DNA of 18,944 nt from Pseudomonadota bacterium (lineage in GTDB: Bacteria; Pseudomonadota; Alphaproteobacteria; UBA2966; CAIVPW01): the NCBI GenBank assembly GCA_027625125.1, contig JAQBXG010000006.1, forward strand, positions 1 to 18,944, written 5' to 3'. Each line of letters starts with the position of its first letter. Within the stretch, counting starts at the first letter, position 1. Shown here one piece after another: positions 1 to 8,660 of the stretch. The notes beneath the pieces are model-generated. The model was not told where the DNA came from, searched no databases, and saw nothing but the letters and a program-made list of their open reading frames with translations. The position numbers and the translations under genes were made by a program.

Positions 1-1
1 A

Positions 2-922
2 CCCGCGCCGACTCCGCGACCGGCGGCCGCTGCGCCCGAAGTCGCCGCCGCCGCACCGCCTGTTGCGGCGCCGGTGCCGGGCGCGGGGGCCGAAGTGGCT
101 GTGGCCAGGCCGACATTCGACATCGTGCGGGTCACACCCGAAGGCCAGGCAGTCATCGCCGGTCGGGCCGAGCCGGGCGCCGAAGTCACCGTGCAGGCGG
201 GGGGTGAGGCATTTGCGGTCACGCGCGCCGACCCGTTCGGCGAATGGGTCGTGGCGCCCGAGGGGCCGCTGGCCGCTGGCCCGCAGGAAATCACGCTGCG
301 GGCAGTGACGCCGGACGGAATCGTCACCCGTTCGAACCAGGTCGTTACGGTCGTGGTTCCCGGTGACGCGGGCCCGCCTGGCGATCGCGCCGTGGCGGTA
401 TTGCAGGATCGAGAGGGCGCCGCGGCGCCACGGCTGTTGCAGGGCGCGATCCCCGATCCGGGCGCGCGGGCGGGTGAGTTGACGCTGGATGCGGTGCAGT
501 ACGACGACGCCGGCAATGTGGTCCTGTCGGGCAAGGCGCGCACCGGCACCGAAATCCGCGTATTCGTCGACGACAACGCCGTCGGCATCGGCGCGCCCGA
601 TGAAGCCGGGTTCTGGCAGATGACGCCGGACCAGCCGCTCGACGTTGGCCGTCACCTGTTGCGCCTGGAACAGGTGGATGTCGCCGGCATCGTGGTCGCA
701 CGGGTAGAACTGCCGTTCATGCGCGCCGCCCCGGTCGCTGGCCTTGCGGCCGGGGAAGTGATCGTGCAGCCGGGCACGAACCTGTGGCGCATCGCCCGGG
801 CCACCTATGGCCAGGGCCTGTTGTATACGGTGATCTTCCTCGCCAATGCCGACCAGATCGACGACCCCGACCTGATCTACCCCGGACAAATCTTCACGTT
901 GCTGGCGCCGCCGCAGAATTGA
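2..922 (+). CDS. Ig-like / LysM domain protein, 5'-truncated by window edge
   Basis: The frame is open from base 2, so the true start lies upstream; 306 residues are visible. It begins with an Ala/Pro-rich linker of about 30 residues. Two related beta-rich units follow, each carrying the pattern typical of bacterial Ig-like modules (a 'V.G.A.PG..V.V' strand, then 'G.W...P..PL..G...'). The C-terminal ~50 residues are a LysM module, recognisable from 'PGTNLWRIARATYG', 'IFLANADQI', 'DPDLIYPGQIF'. LysM domains bind peptidoglycan glycan chains, so an envelope location is likely; the signal or membrane anchor would be in the missing N-terminus. The GTG at 74 is in the linker and is unlikely to be the start. 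The gene lies 81 nt upstream of the ABC exporter on the same strand and may be co-transcribed. The substrate or partner is not evident. The family call is solid, the exact role is unknown. Confidence 0.85.
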   Translation, partial: PAPTPRPAAAAPEVAAAAPPVAAPVPGAGAEVAVARPTFDIVRVTPEGQAVIAGRAEPGAEVTVQAGGEAFAVTRADPFGEWVVAPEGPLAAGPQEITLRAVTPDGIVTRSNQVVTVVVPGDAGPPGDRAVAVLQDREGAAAPRLLQGAIPDPGARAGELTLDAVQYDDAGNVVLSGKARTGTEIRVFVDDNAVGIGAPDEAGFWQMTPDQPLDVGRHLLRLEQVDVAGIVVARVELPFMRAAPVAGLAAGEVIVQPGTNLWRIARATYGQGLLYTVIFLANADQIDDPDLIYPGQIFTLLAPPQN

Positions 923-1003
923 AAGGTTGACGGCCGCAACTGCGGGCGCCTACTCCCGGTTCATCGCATTCCGCGCCGGACACCCCGCCGAGGTCGAACA
1001 GCC

Positions 1004-2842
1004 ATGCGCCGAGCCCCCTTTGACCCATCGCTGCCGGAAAAGGCCGGAAACCAGGTCCGCACACTGCTGACGCTGTTTCCGTACCTGTGGCCGCGGGATC
1101 GCCCCGGCCTCCGCGTCCGGGTGGTGTTCGCGATGGCGTTTCTGGTTGGGGCCAAGGTGATGAATGTCTACGCGCCGTTCTTCTGGGGTGCGGCGGTGGA
1201 CAGGCTGACGGCGACCCAGGGCGCGATTGTGGCGATCCCGGTCGGTCTGGTGCTGGGCTATGCGATTTCTCGGGTGCTGGTCACGTCGTTCGGGGAACTG
1301 CGCGACTGGCTGTTCGTGCGCGTCGGCCAGAATGCGATTCGTTCGGTCGCGCTGAAAACGTTCAAGCATCTGCACGGGCTGTCGCTGCGGTTTCACGTTG
1401 ACCGCCAGACCGGCGGGCTTTCGCGGGGCATCGAGCGGGGAACCAAGGGCATCCAGTTCCTGTTGAACTTTTCGCTGTTCAACATTCTGCCGACGTTCAT
1501 CGAAATCGCCATCGTCAGCGTCATCCTGTACGTGGTGTTCGGAGTCTGGTACGCGCTGATCGCGTTCGGCTCGGTGGCGTTCTATGTCTATTTCACGATC
1601 GCGGTGACCGAGTGGCGGCTCAAGTACCGCCGCGCGATGAACAGCGCCGACACGGAAGCGAACACCAAGGCAGTCGACAGCTTGCTGAACTTTGAAACGG
1701 TCAAATACTTCGGAAACGAGGCCCATGAATCAGCTCGATTTGACCGCTCGCTGAAGTCCTACGAGTCGGCGGCGGTCAAGAGCCAGACCAGTCTCTCGCT
1801 GCTGAACATGGGCCAGGCGGTGGTGATGTACGGCGGCCTTGCGGCGTTGTTGTTGATGGGCGCGATTGCGGTTTCCCGCGGCACGATGACCGTCGGCCAG
1901 TTCACGATGGTCAATATGTTCCTGATGCAGCTGTACATGCCGCTGAACTTCCTTGGCTTTGTGTATCGCGAAATCAAGCAGTCGCTGGTCGATATGGAGG
2001 TGATGTTCGATCTGTTGGAGGTCGGCGCCGAAATCCGGGATTCGCCCGGCGTCGGCCCGCTGGCCGTACCGGAGGGCGTGGTCGAATTTGACCACGTGAC
2101 GTTCGGATACAACCCGGACCGTACGATACTGCGGGATGTCAGTTTCCGTGTGCCGGCCGGCCATACCGTTGCCCTCGTCGGCGCAAGCGGCGCCGGCAAG
2201 TCGACGATTTCTCGGATTCTGTATCGCTTCTACGACGTTGATCACGGCGCGGTGCGGATCGACGGTCAGGACCTGCGCGACGTGTCCCAGGCCAGCCTCC
2301 GCGAGGCGATCGGCGTCGTGCCGCAGGATACCGTCCTGTTCAACGATACCATCGGTTACAACATCGCCTATGGCAAGCCGGGCGCCAGCCAGGCGGAGAT
2401 CGAAGCGGCGGCGCGGTTGGCCAGCATTCACCGGTTTGTCACCGGTTTGCCGGAGGGGTACGAGACCCGGGTGGGGGAACGCGGATTGAAGCTGTCGGGC
2501 GGCGAAAAGCAGCGCGTGGCGATTGCCCGCACGATGCTGAAGGATCCGCCGATCCTGTTGTTCGACGAAGCGACGTCGGCCCTGGATTCCCATACGGAAA
2601 AGGAAATCCAGGCGTCGCTGCGCGACGTTTCGGCGGGCCGAACGACATTGATCATTGCCCACCGCCTGTCGACGGTGATTCATGCCGACGAGATTCTCTT
2701 TCTCGACGGCGGGCGGATTGTCGAGCGCGGGACGCATCGGCGCCTGCTTGCGCTGGACGGCGTTTATGCGGGAATGTGGAACCGGCAACAGGAAGCGGCC
2801 GAGCATGAGGCGCGGCTGGCGGAGGCGGTAGGGGCAGCATGA
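1004..2842 (+). CDS. Atm1/HMT-type ABC exporter (fused permease-ATPase half transporter)
   Basis: A 612-residue half transporter that would work as a homodimer in the inner membrane. The N-terminal ~330 residues form a six-helix exporter domain, including the 'NFETVKYFGNE' stretch characteristic of the Atm1/HMT branch. The C-terminal ATPase has Walker A GASGAGKST (393-401), signature LSGGEKQR (497-504), Walker B ILLFDEATSALD (517-528) and the H-loop histidine at 553, so it should be catalytically competent. Atm1-family proteins export glutathione-linked substrates and support metal homeostasis or cytosolic Fe-S assembly; the substrate here is inferred from the family only. The ATG at 1004 has a GAGG about 10 nt upstream. 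Its stop overlaps the psd start by 4 nt (ATGA), so translational coupling with the phospholipid genes is expected. A lipid (MsbA-like) substrate is the alternative suggested by context, but the sequence features favour Atm1. Confidence 0.92.
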   Translation: MRRAPFDPSLPEKAGNQVRTLLTLFPYLWPRDRPGLRVRVVFAMAFLVGAKVMNVYAPFFWGAAVDRLTATQGAIVAIPVGLVLGYAISRVLVTSFGELRDWLFVRVGQNAIRSVALKTFKHLHGLSLRFHVDRQTGGLSRGIERGTKGIQFLLNFSLFNILPTFIEIAIVSVILYVVFGVWYALIAFGSVAFYVYFTIAVTEWRLKYRRAMNSADTEANTKAVDSLLNFETVKYFGNEAHESARFDRSLKSYESAAVKSQTSLSLLNMGQAVVMYGGLAALLLMGAIAVSRGTMTVGQFTMVNMFLMQLYMPLNFLGFVYREIKQSLVDMEVMFDLLEVGAEIRDSPGVGPLAVPEGVVEFDHVTFGYNPDRTILRDVSFRVPAGHTVALVGASGAGKSTISRILYRFYDVDHGAVRIDGQDLRDVSQASLREAIGVVPQDTVLFNDTIGYNIAYGKPGASQAEIEAAARLASIHRFVTGLPEGYETRVGERGLKLSGGEKQRVAIARTMLKDPPILLFDEATSALDSHTEKEIQASLRDVSAGRTTLIIAHRLSTVIHADEILFLDGGRIVERGTHRRLLALDGVYAGMWNRQQEAAEHEARLAEAVGAA

Positions 2843-3555
2843 CGAAACCAGAAGGGCCGAGCGCGCTGAAGCTCGTCGCCGCGCCGATCCACCCCGAAGG
2901 CCGAATATTTGTCGCCATCGGCATCGTGCTGACCGCGGCGCTGTGGTGGTGGACGCCGTTCGGCTGGGTCGGAGCGTTGGCGACCGCGTTCTGCGCATAT
3001 TTCTTTCGCGACCCGGCCCGCGTCGCCCCGGACGGCGACGGCCTGGTGCTGAGCCCGGCTGACGGCAAGGTATTGTCGGTTGGTCCGGCCGACCCGCCCG
3101 CGGAGATGGACCTTGCGGCAGGGGGCTGGATGCGCATCAGCATCTTCCTCAGCATCTTCAACGTGCATGTGAACAGGTTTCCGGTGGCCGGCGAAGTGCG
3201 GCGAATTCGCTACCGCCCCGGCAAGTTCCTGAACGCCGCCGCCGACAAGGCGAGTGACGACAATGAACGCAACGCGGTCCACCTGAACACGCCGGACGGC
3301 GCCGACGTGGTGGTTGTCCAGATCGCCGGATTGGTGGCGCGCAGGATCGTTTGCGATGCCCGTGAGGGGCAGGCGGTGGTCGCCGGAGAACCCATGGGCA
3401 TCATCCGCTTTGGCAGCCGCGCCGACGTGTACTTGCCCGCCGGAACCGACCTTCGAGTCCAGCCCGGGCAGACGATGATCGGCGGCGAAACGGTATTGGG
3501 CGAATTGATCTCGGTGCCGGAGTTGCCGCCCAAAGGCAAAAGGAAACAGCCATGA
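2839..3555 (+). CDS. psd: Phosphatidylserine decarboxylase proenzyme, short type
   Basis: Converts phosphatidylserine to phosphatidylethanolamine at the inner membrane. It is 238 residues, the usual size of the short alphaproteobacterial/archaeal-like type. Self-cleavage in this type occurs at a Gly-Ser within 'RFGSRADVYLP'; here it is G192-S193, with Ser193 becoming the pyruvoyl group. The family motif 'SIFNVHVNRFP' is present with His110. A hydrophobic hairpin near residues 27-55 ('IGIVLTAALWWW...') probably anchors it in the membrane, and 'FFRDPAR' follows as expected. The start overlaps the preceding ABC gene by ATGA and the stop overlaps pssA by ATGA. A purine-rich AGGGG lies just upstream of the ATG. 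It is intact and lies next to the enzyme that makes its substrate. Confidence 0.96.
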   Translation: MTKPEGPSALKLVAAPIHPEGRIFVAIGIVLTAALWWWTPFGWVGALATAFCAYFFRDPARVAPDGDGLVLSPADGKVLSVGPADPPAEMDLAAGGWMRISIFLSIFNVHVNRFPVAGEVRRIRYRPGKFLNAAADKASDDNERNAVHLNTPDGADVVVVQIAGLVARRIVCDAREGQAVVAGEPMGIIRFGSRADVYLPAGTDLRVQPGQTMIGGETVLGELISVPELPPKGKRKQP

Positions 3556-4394
3556 TCCGGCGTCCCCGCATGCGTCCCTTGCCGGTCAACAGCCTGATTC
3601 CAAATATGCTGACCGTGGTTTCGCTGTGCGCCGGACTTACGTCGATCCGGTTTTCGCTGGTCGGCGAGTGGGAGGCGGCGGTGCTTGCCATTGTCGTTGC
3701 CGGGGTCATGGACGGACTCGACGGTCGTCTGGCGCGGCTGCTGAAGGGCGTAACGCGGTTTGGCGCCGAACTCGATTCACTGGCCGATTTTCTCAGCTTT
3801 GGCGTTGCGCCGGTCATACTGCTTTACGAATGGACGCTTGCCGATCTCGGCGGCGTCGGCTGGATCGTCGTCCTGTGTTATCCGGTATGCTGCGCGCTGC
3901 GGTTGGCGCGCTTCAACACCGAGCAGGAGCCGGACCGCCACCCGGGCCGTTCGGCGTTTTTTGTCGGGCTGCCCGCGCCGGCCGCGGCGGCGTTTGCGAT
4001 CCTGCCGTTGGCGGCATCGTTTCAGTGGGGATGGGAATTCTTTCGCTGGCCGCTACTGGTGGCGCCGTTCGTGCTGGCGATCTCGGTGCTGATGATCAGC
4101 CGTCTGCCGACCATTTCGTTCAAACGTGTTCGTATCCGCCGCGAGCACGTGTTGCCGCTGCTGGTTGTGCTGGGCGCGGTGATCGCGGCGCTGACCAGCT
4201 ATCCGTGGTTGACGCTCGTCGCCGTGACGCTGCTGTACGCCTTGGCGATTCCGGTCGCCTTGGTGCGGCATGCCCAAACCGCGCAATGGCGCCAGACGCC
4301 GGATAGCGCGACGGATGCGGCCGCGCCGGCAGACGAGGACGCCGACACGGTCGATTCGCGGCAGCCGGGTCCGCCCGCCTCGATCGTGCACTAG
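3552..4394 (+). CDS. pssA: CDP-diacylglycerol--serine O-phosphatidyltransferase
   Basis: Membrane enzyme making phosphatidylserine from CDP-diacylglycerol and serine, the step before Psd. The full CDP-alcohol phosphotransferase signature D-G-x2-A-R-x8-G-x3-D-x3-D is visible as D57 G58, A61 R62, G71, D75 and D79. Several hydrophobic helices span the 280 residues, consistent with a type II PssA. The last ~35 residues are acidic, Ala/Asp/Pro-rich and probably disordered ('DAAAPADEDADTVDSRQP'). The ATG at 3552 overlaps the psd stop (ATGA) and has AAGGAAA upstream. It is the last plus-strand gene of the operon and ends only 10 nt before the stop of the convergent RND gene at 4405; no convincing rho-independent terminator is seen between them. 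Confidence 0.96.
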   Translation: MIRRPRMRPLPVNSLIPNMLTVVSLCAGLTSIRFSLVGEWEAAVLAIVVAGVMDGLDGRLARLLKGVTRFGAELDSLADFLSFGVAPVILLYEWTLADLGGVGWIVVLCYPVCCALRLARFNTEQEPDRHPGRSAFFVGLPAPAAAAFAILPLAASFQWGWEFFRWPLLVAPFVLAISVLMISRLPTISFKRVRIRREHVLPLLVVLGAVIAALTSYPWLTLVAVTLLYALAIPVALVRHAQTAQWRQTPDSATDAAAPADEDADTVDSRQPGPPASIVH

Positions 4395-4404
4395 CGGGCC
4401 GCAC

Positions 4405-7400
4405 CTACTCGGCGGGCAAAGGGTCCGCGGCGGCTGAAGCCTGGCCATGATGTTCCGTCCGCCGGGCGCGCCGGCGATCCCGCCATGCGGCGAGGCGGGC
4501 GCCGATCGCCAGCAGACTTGGGGTCACCAGCAGCGTAAGCGCGGTGGCAATGATCAGCCCGCTGACGACGGCGATCGCCAATTGCTGCCATAGCGCGCCG
4601 ACCGGAGCTCCAAACGTGATCTCGCGCGTCACCAGGTCGACATTGAAGCCAAATACCATCGGCACCAGGGCCAATACCGTCACGCCGGCGGTCAGGAACA
4701 CCGGTCGCAGGCGTTGCGCGCCCGTGCGCACGATGGCCTCGAGAGGCGGGTGCATCGTTCGCATGCGATTGTAGGTATCGATCAGTACGATGTTGTTGTT
4801 GACTACCACGCCGGCCAGAGTAATGACCCCAACCCCGGACATCACGACGCCGAACGGCATGCCGGCGATGACCAGACCCAACAGAACGCCGGTGGTCGAA
4901 AGGATGACCGCCGAAAGGATGATCAGCGCCTGATAAAAGCTGTTGAACTGGGTGATCAGAATGATTGCCATGATAAACAGCGCTACGCCGAATGCCCGCG
5001 CCAGAAACACCTGCGATTCGGCGATTTCTTCGTCCTCGCCGCGGAAACTGACGCCGACCCCGGTCGGCAGCGGCGATGAGTCCAGCCAGGTCTTCAATTC
5101 TTGGACCTTGGCCGCCGCCAGCACGCCTTCGTCAACGTCGGCCCCGACATTGATGACTCGCCGGCCATCGATGCGGACGATGTTGCCCGCGTCCGGTATG
5201 GCGCTGCGCTCGACGAAACTGGAAACCGGCACGTTCCCCCGAGGGGTTTGCACGATCAATTCGTCGAGCTGGTCCATGTTGCGCTTGCCGGGTGGGTACC
5301 GCACGACGATATTGACTTCCTCGGTGGTGTCATTGGGTCGGTAGGAACTGACCTGCACCCCTGTCGTCACAAGGCGCACCATGTTGCCGACCGTCGTAAC
5401 ATCGGCGCCGTACAGTCCGGCCCGGGTGCGGTCGACAATCAACTGCCATTTGATGGACGGAATGGGTCGGCTGTCCTCGATCAGCGAGATGCCGTCCATC
5501 GCGGCGAGCTTGTCGCGTACGGCCTCGACCGCCGGCACGATCAGCGCCGGATTGGCCGACGAGATCTCAAGCTGGATCGGTCGGCCCCCGCCCGGTGGGC
5601 CGAACTCGGCCTCTTGAAAGTCGACGGTGATGCCGGCGATGCCCGCCGTCCTGGCGGTGATTTCGTCGAGGATCTCTTTTGACTTCGGGCGCTTGTCCCA
5701 ATCTTCGTAGCCAAGGCGGATGATGCCGACGACATCGCCTTGGCCGTTGCCGCCGCCGACGCTGGTGTAGACGGACTCGATCCCCGCGATACCGAAGATC
5801 TCCGCCTCGACATCGCGGACCAGACGATCCTTTTCATCCACCGACAGGTTGCCGCGAGCGTGTACCTGAACGGCGGCGCTCTGCGCGTCGACATCTGGGA
5901 AGAACTCGATGCCCTTGCCCTTGGCCGAGTACAGCAGTCCTGCCCCGACCAGGGTGGAGAACGCCAGCAAGACGACGATAACCGGATGGGCGACGACGAC
6001 GCGCAAAAGCGACACATATGCCCGCGAGATGCCGCGAATGTCGTCCAGGCTTCCAGTTTCGGTCGCGGCCAATGCCGCCAATGCCGAGGCATTGGCCGTT
6101 CCCGCCTTGCCGAATCGAGATCCCAGGGTGGGGATGAAAATCAATGCCATGACCAGCGAGCCGACCAATGTCGCGATCATCGTGATCGGCAGATAGCTCA
6201 TGAATTCGCCGATAATACCGGGCCAGAACAAAAGCGGCAGGAAGGCCGCCAGCGTTGTTCCGTTCGACGCGATGATTGGCCAGGCCATGCGTTGGGCCGA
6301 CGTCTGGAATGCGCGGAATTTGTTGTCGCCCGCGGCCATGCGGCGGTCGGCGAATTCGGTGACGACCACGGCGCCGTCGATCACCAATCCGACCGCGAGA
6401 ATCAACGAAAACAGAACCACCATGTTGATGGTCAGCCCCAACGCCTGCAGGACCAGAATACCGATCAGAAACGATCCGGGGATGGCGATGCCGACCATCG
6501 ATGCGCTGCGTATGCCCAGCGCGGCAATGACGACGATCAATACCAGCAGTACAGCGATGATGACGTTGTTCTGGAGGTCGGCGAGCAGGGTGCGGATTTC
6601 CTCCGACTGATCCTGAATCAATTCGACCCGCACGCCCGTCGGCCACTGACTGCTGGCCTCGGCGATGTCGACCACCGCCTGAACGCCCTCGACGGTCTGA
6701 ATCAGATTTTCGCCAAGCTTCTTGGTGATTTCGATCATTACCGCCGGCTGGCCGTTGAAGCGGGCGTAGGATTCGCGGTCCTTGAACGTGCGCCGCACCT
6801 CGCTGATGTCGCCGAGGGTGACGACGGTGTCGCCGGATACCTTTACCGGAAGCCCGAACAGGTCCTCGGCGGTGCGAATCAGTCCCGGCACCGAAATCGG
6901 AAAGCGCCCGCGCTCGTCCTGCAAAGCGCCGGCGGCGATCACCCGGTTGTTTTGGGTCACCGTCTGCAACAACTGCAACGGCGACACCGAGTAGCTTTGC
7001 ATCAGTGTCGGGTCGGCGATGATCTCCAGCAACTCGTCGCGGTCGCCGACGACATTCGCCTCCAGAACATTCGGCAGGCCCTCGAATTCCTCTTTCAGAC
7101 GCGAGGCGACGGCGACCAATGTGCGTTCGGGCACGTCGCCGTACAGCGCCACCACCACCACCGGAAACAGCCCGACGTTGATCTCTTGCACGACCGGATC
7201 GTTGGCGTCGGACGGCAATTCGCGCTTGGCGATGTCGACCTCGTCCTTGACGTCCTGCAACGCCGTTTCGGCATCGAAGCCGGCGTCGAATTCAAGCTGG
7301 AAGTTGGCAAATCCTTCGCCTGCGGTAGCGGTGATCTTGGTTACGCCGTCCACTGCTTGCAGCCGTTTCTCGAACGGCGGAATCAGCAGCCGCTCCGCAT

Positions 7401-7575
7401 CTTCGGGCGAGATGCCCGAATGGGAAACGCTGACAAACATGATCGGAATGTCGATGTCGGGCTGCGACTCTTTCGGAATCGTGATCCAGGCGACGGCGCC
7501 GGTCACAAGCAGCAGCACCAGCGTCAGAAAGACCGTGCGCGCCCGATTCAGGGCGGCCGAAATCAACGCCGTCAT
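4405..7575 (-). CDS. RND family efflux permease (AcrB/HAE1-like)
   Basis: Inner-membrane, proton-driven pump subunit, 1056 residues, usual RND length. The duplicated RND architecture is clear: TM1 at the N-terminus, a large periplasmic loop, a TM2-TM6 bundle containing 'GLVIDGAVVV', TM7 ('VVLLAFSTLVGAGLLY'), a second loop, and a TM8-TM12 bundle with 'GVVVNNNIVLID'. Asp400 matches the conserved AcrB Asp407; the neighbouring AcrB Asp408 is Gly401 here and the position of Lys940 is Asn (926-928), as in several RND subfamilies. The start is ATG at 7575: it overlaps the adaptor stop (TGATG), with GGAG 7 nt upstream inside the adaptor gene. The frame is open further upstream, but those codons lie within the adaptor gene and look non-native. 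The substrate cannot be read from sequence. No outer-membrane TolC-like factor is encoded in the window. Confidence 0.95.
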   Translation of the reverse strand: MTALISAALNRARTVFLTLVLLLVTGAVAWITIPKESQPDIDIPIMFVSVSHSGISPEDAERLLIPPFEKRLQAVDGVTKITATAGEGFANFQLEFDAGFDAETALQDVKDEVDIAKRELPSDANDPVVQEINVGLFPVVVVALYGDVPERTLVAVASRLKEEFEGLPNVLEANVVGDRDELLEIIADPTLMQSYSVSPLQLLQTVTQNNRVIAAGALQDERGRFPISVPGLIRTAEDLFGLPVKVSGDTVVTLGDISEVRRTFKDRESYARFNGQPAVMIEITKKLGENLIQTVEGVQAVVDIAEASSQWPTGVRVELIQDQSEEIRTLLADLQNNVIIAVLLVLIVVIAALGIRSASMVGIAIPGSFLIGILVLQALGLTINMVVLFSLILAVGLVIDGAVVVTEFADRRMAAGDNKFRAFQTSAQRMAWPIIASNGTTLAAFLPLLFWPGIIGEFMSYLPITMIATLVGSLVMALIFIPTLGSRFGKAGTANASALAALAATETGSLDDIRGISRAYVSLLRVVVAHPVIVVLLAFSTLVGAGLLYSAKGKGIEFFPDVDAQSAAVQVHARGNLSVDEKDRLVRDVEAEIFGIAGIESVYTSVGGGNGQGDVVGIIRLGYEDWDKRPKSKEILDEITARTAGIAGITVDFQEAEFGPPGGGRPIQLEISSANPALIVPAVEAVRDKLAAMDGISLIEDSRPIPSIKWQLIVDRTRAGLYGADVTTVGNMVRLVTTGVQVSSYRPNDTTEEVNIVVRYPPGKRNMDQLDELIVQTPRGNVPVSSFVERSAIPDAGNIVRIDGRRVINVGADVDEGVLAAAKVQELKTWLDSSPLPTGVGVSFRGEDEEIAESQVFLARAFGVALFIMAIILITQFNSFYQALIILSAVILSTTGVLLGLVIAGMPFGVVMSGVGVITLAGVVVNNNIVLIDTYNRMRTMHPPLEAIVRTGAQRLRPVFLTAGVTVLALVPMVFGFNVDLVTREITFGAPVGALWQQLAIAVVSGLIIATALTLLVTPSLLAIGARLAAWRDRRRARRTEHHGQASAAADPLPAE

Positions 7576-8660
7576 CAGTTTGCTCCATTGTCGACGACAA
7601 CCTGCACGACATCGCCGGCGCGAACGAATTGCTGCCCGACCGTGATGATTTCGACCTGTTCGGGCAGGCCGTCCAGCCACACCCCGTCGCCGTCCGAGGC
7701 AAGCACCCGCGTCGGCATGAACTCCACCATTCCGTCGCCGTTGACGGCCTTGACGCCCAGGGTTCCGGCCTCGTCCATGACCAACGCGGCGGGTGAGACA
7801 AAATGCGCGAGCGTCAGGCCGACCGGCAGGACCATGTTGCTGGTCAGACCGGCCCGCAGCGTGCGTTCGCGGTTGGGCACCTCCAGCTCGACGCGGAACG
7901 TGCGGGTCTGCGGGTCGGCCACGGTGGCGACAAAACGGATCGTGCCCGAGACGATGGTGCCGTCCAGAAACTCGGCGGTTCCGTCGCCACCGACCTTTAC
8001 ACTGGCAATGTCGGTTTCAGACACGTTGCCGGCAACCAGAAACGGGTCCTCGTCGACGATCAGCGCGACCGGAGCGCCCGGCCCGATGACGTCGCCGATC
8101 TGGATGGTGCGATCTTCGATGATGCCGGCGAACGGCGCGGCGATGTCGCCCTTGTTGATCTCAAGTCGCAATAGTTGTAGCGCGGCCGATGCGCTTTCCA
8201 GTGCGGTTTCGGCCGCGGACAGCGCGGTCATCGGCCGGTTGCCCTGTTCGACCAGCGACCGGGCGATGCTGTATTCGACCTCGCGTTGCTTCACCAGCGC
8301 CTCGATCTCCGCCAGGCGCGCAACACGCTCGGCAAGATTGACGCGCGCCAGAATCTGTCCGGCGGTGACGCGGTCGCCCTTGGCCACCAGAATTTCGTTG
8401 ATGGTGCCGCCGATCTCCGAGCGCACCACCGTCGACCGGCTGACTTCGGTCTGGCCGCGGACGCGAACGGCCCGCGGCCGTTCGGTCGCCGTCAGCTCGG
8501 TCGTGCGCACGGTCATGATTCCGGGGCCTGGTCCTGCATCCTCGGGCATGGCGGCGTCGGCGGAAACATCCGGCCCACCGTCGCCGCCGAATTGGCCCGA
8601 GACGATCCAGGCGGCAACCGCCGCGGCAATGGCCAACGCGACGATGTATGAGACTCTCAT
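7575..8660 (-). CDS. RND efflux periplasmic adaptor subunit (HlyD/MFP family)
   Basis: 361 residues. One N-terminal hydrophobic segment (about residues 4-20) serves as a signal anchor; there is no lipobox Cys, so it is probably membrane-anchored. The lipoyl-like half motifs are visible: 'VRSEIGGTINEILVAKGDRV' for the first and 'DIAAPFAGIIEDRTIQIGDV' for the second, flanking a short alpha-hairpin ('EIEALVKQREVEYSIARSLV'). Beta-barrel and membrane-proximal regions follow ('ADPQTRTFRVELEVPN', 'LRAGLTSNMVLPV'). It bridges the RND permease to an outer-membrane channel. Its start ATG overlaps the padR stop (ATGA) with AGGA upstream, and its stop overlaps the permease start (TGATG), so the three genes are one translationally coupled operon. 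Confidence 0.94.
   Translation of the reverse strand: MRVSYIVALAIAAAVAAWIVSGQFGGDGGPDVSADAAMPEDAGPGPGIMTVRTTELTATERPRAVRVRGQTEVSRSTVVRSEIGGTINEILVAKGDRVTAGQILARVNLAERVARLAEIEALVKQREVEYSIARSLVEQGNRPMTALSAAETALESASAALQLLRLEINKGDIAAPFAGIIEDRTIQIGDVIGPGAPVALIVDEDPFLVAGNVSETDIASVKVGGDGTAEFLDGTIVSGTIRFVATVADPQTRTFRVELEVPNRERTLRAGLTSNMVLPVGLTLAHFVSPAALVMDEAGTLGVKAVNGDGMVEFMPTRVLASDGDGVWLDGLPEQVEIITVGQQFVRAGDVVQVVVDNGAN

Noticed and set aside
1730..2998. Minus-strand open frame of 422 codons opposite the ABC exporter
   Set aside because: In-register antisense shadow with no recognisable domain; the plus-strand exporter has all its motifs. The frame at 950-1726 is rejected for the same reason.
4372..4396. 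Possible hairpin GCCCGC / GCGGGC at the pssA-RND convergence
   Set aside because: Only a 6-bp stem with a large loop and no T-tract; not convincing as a terminator.
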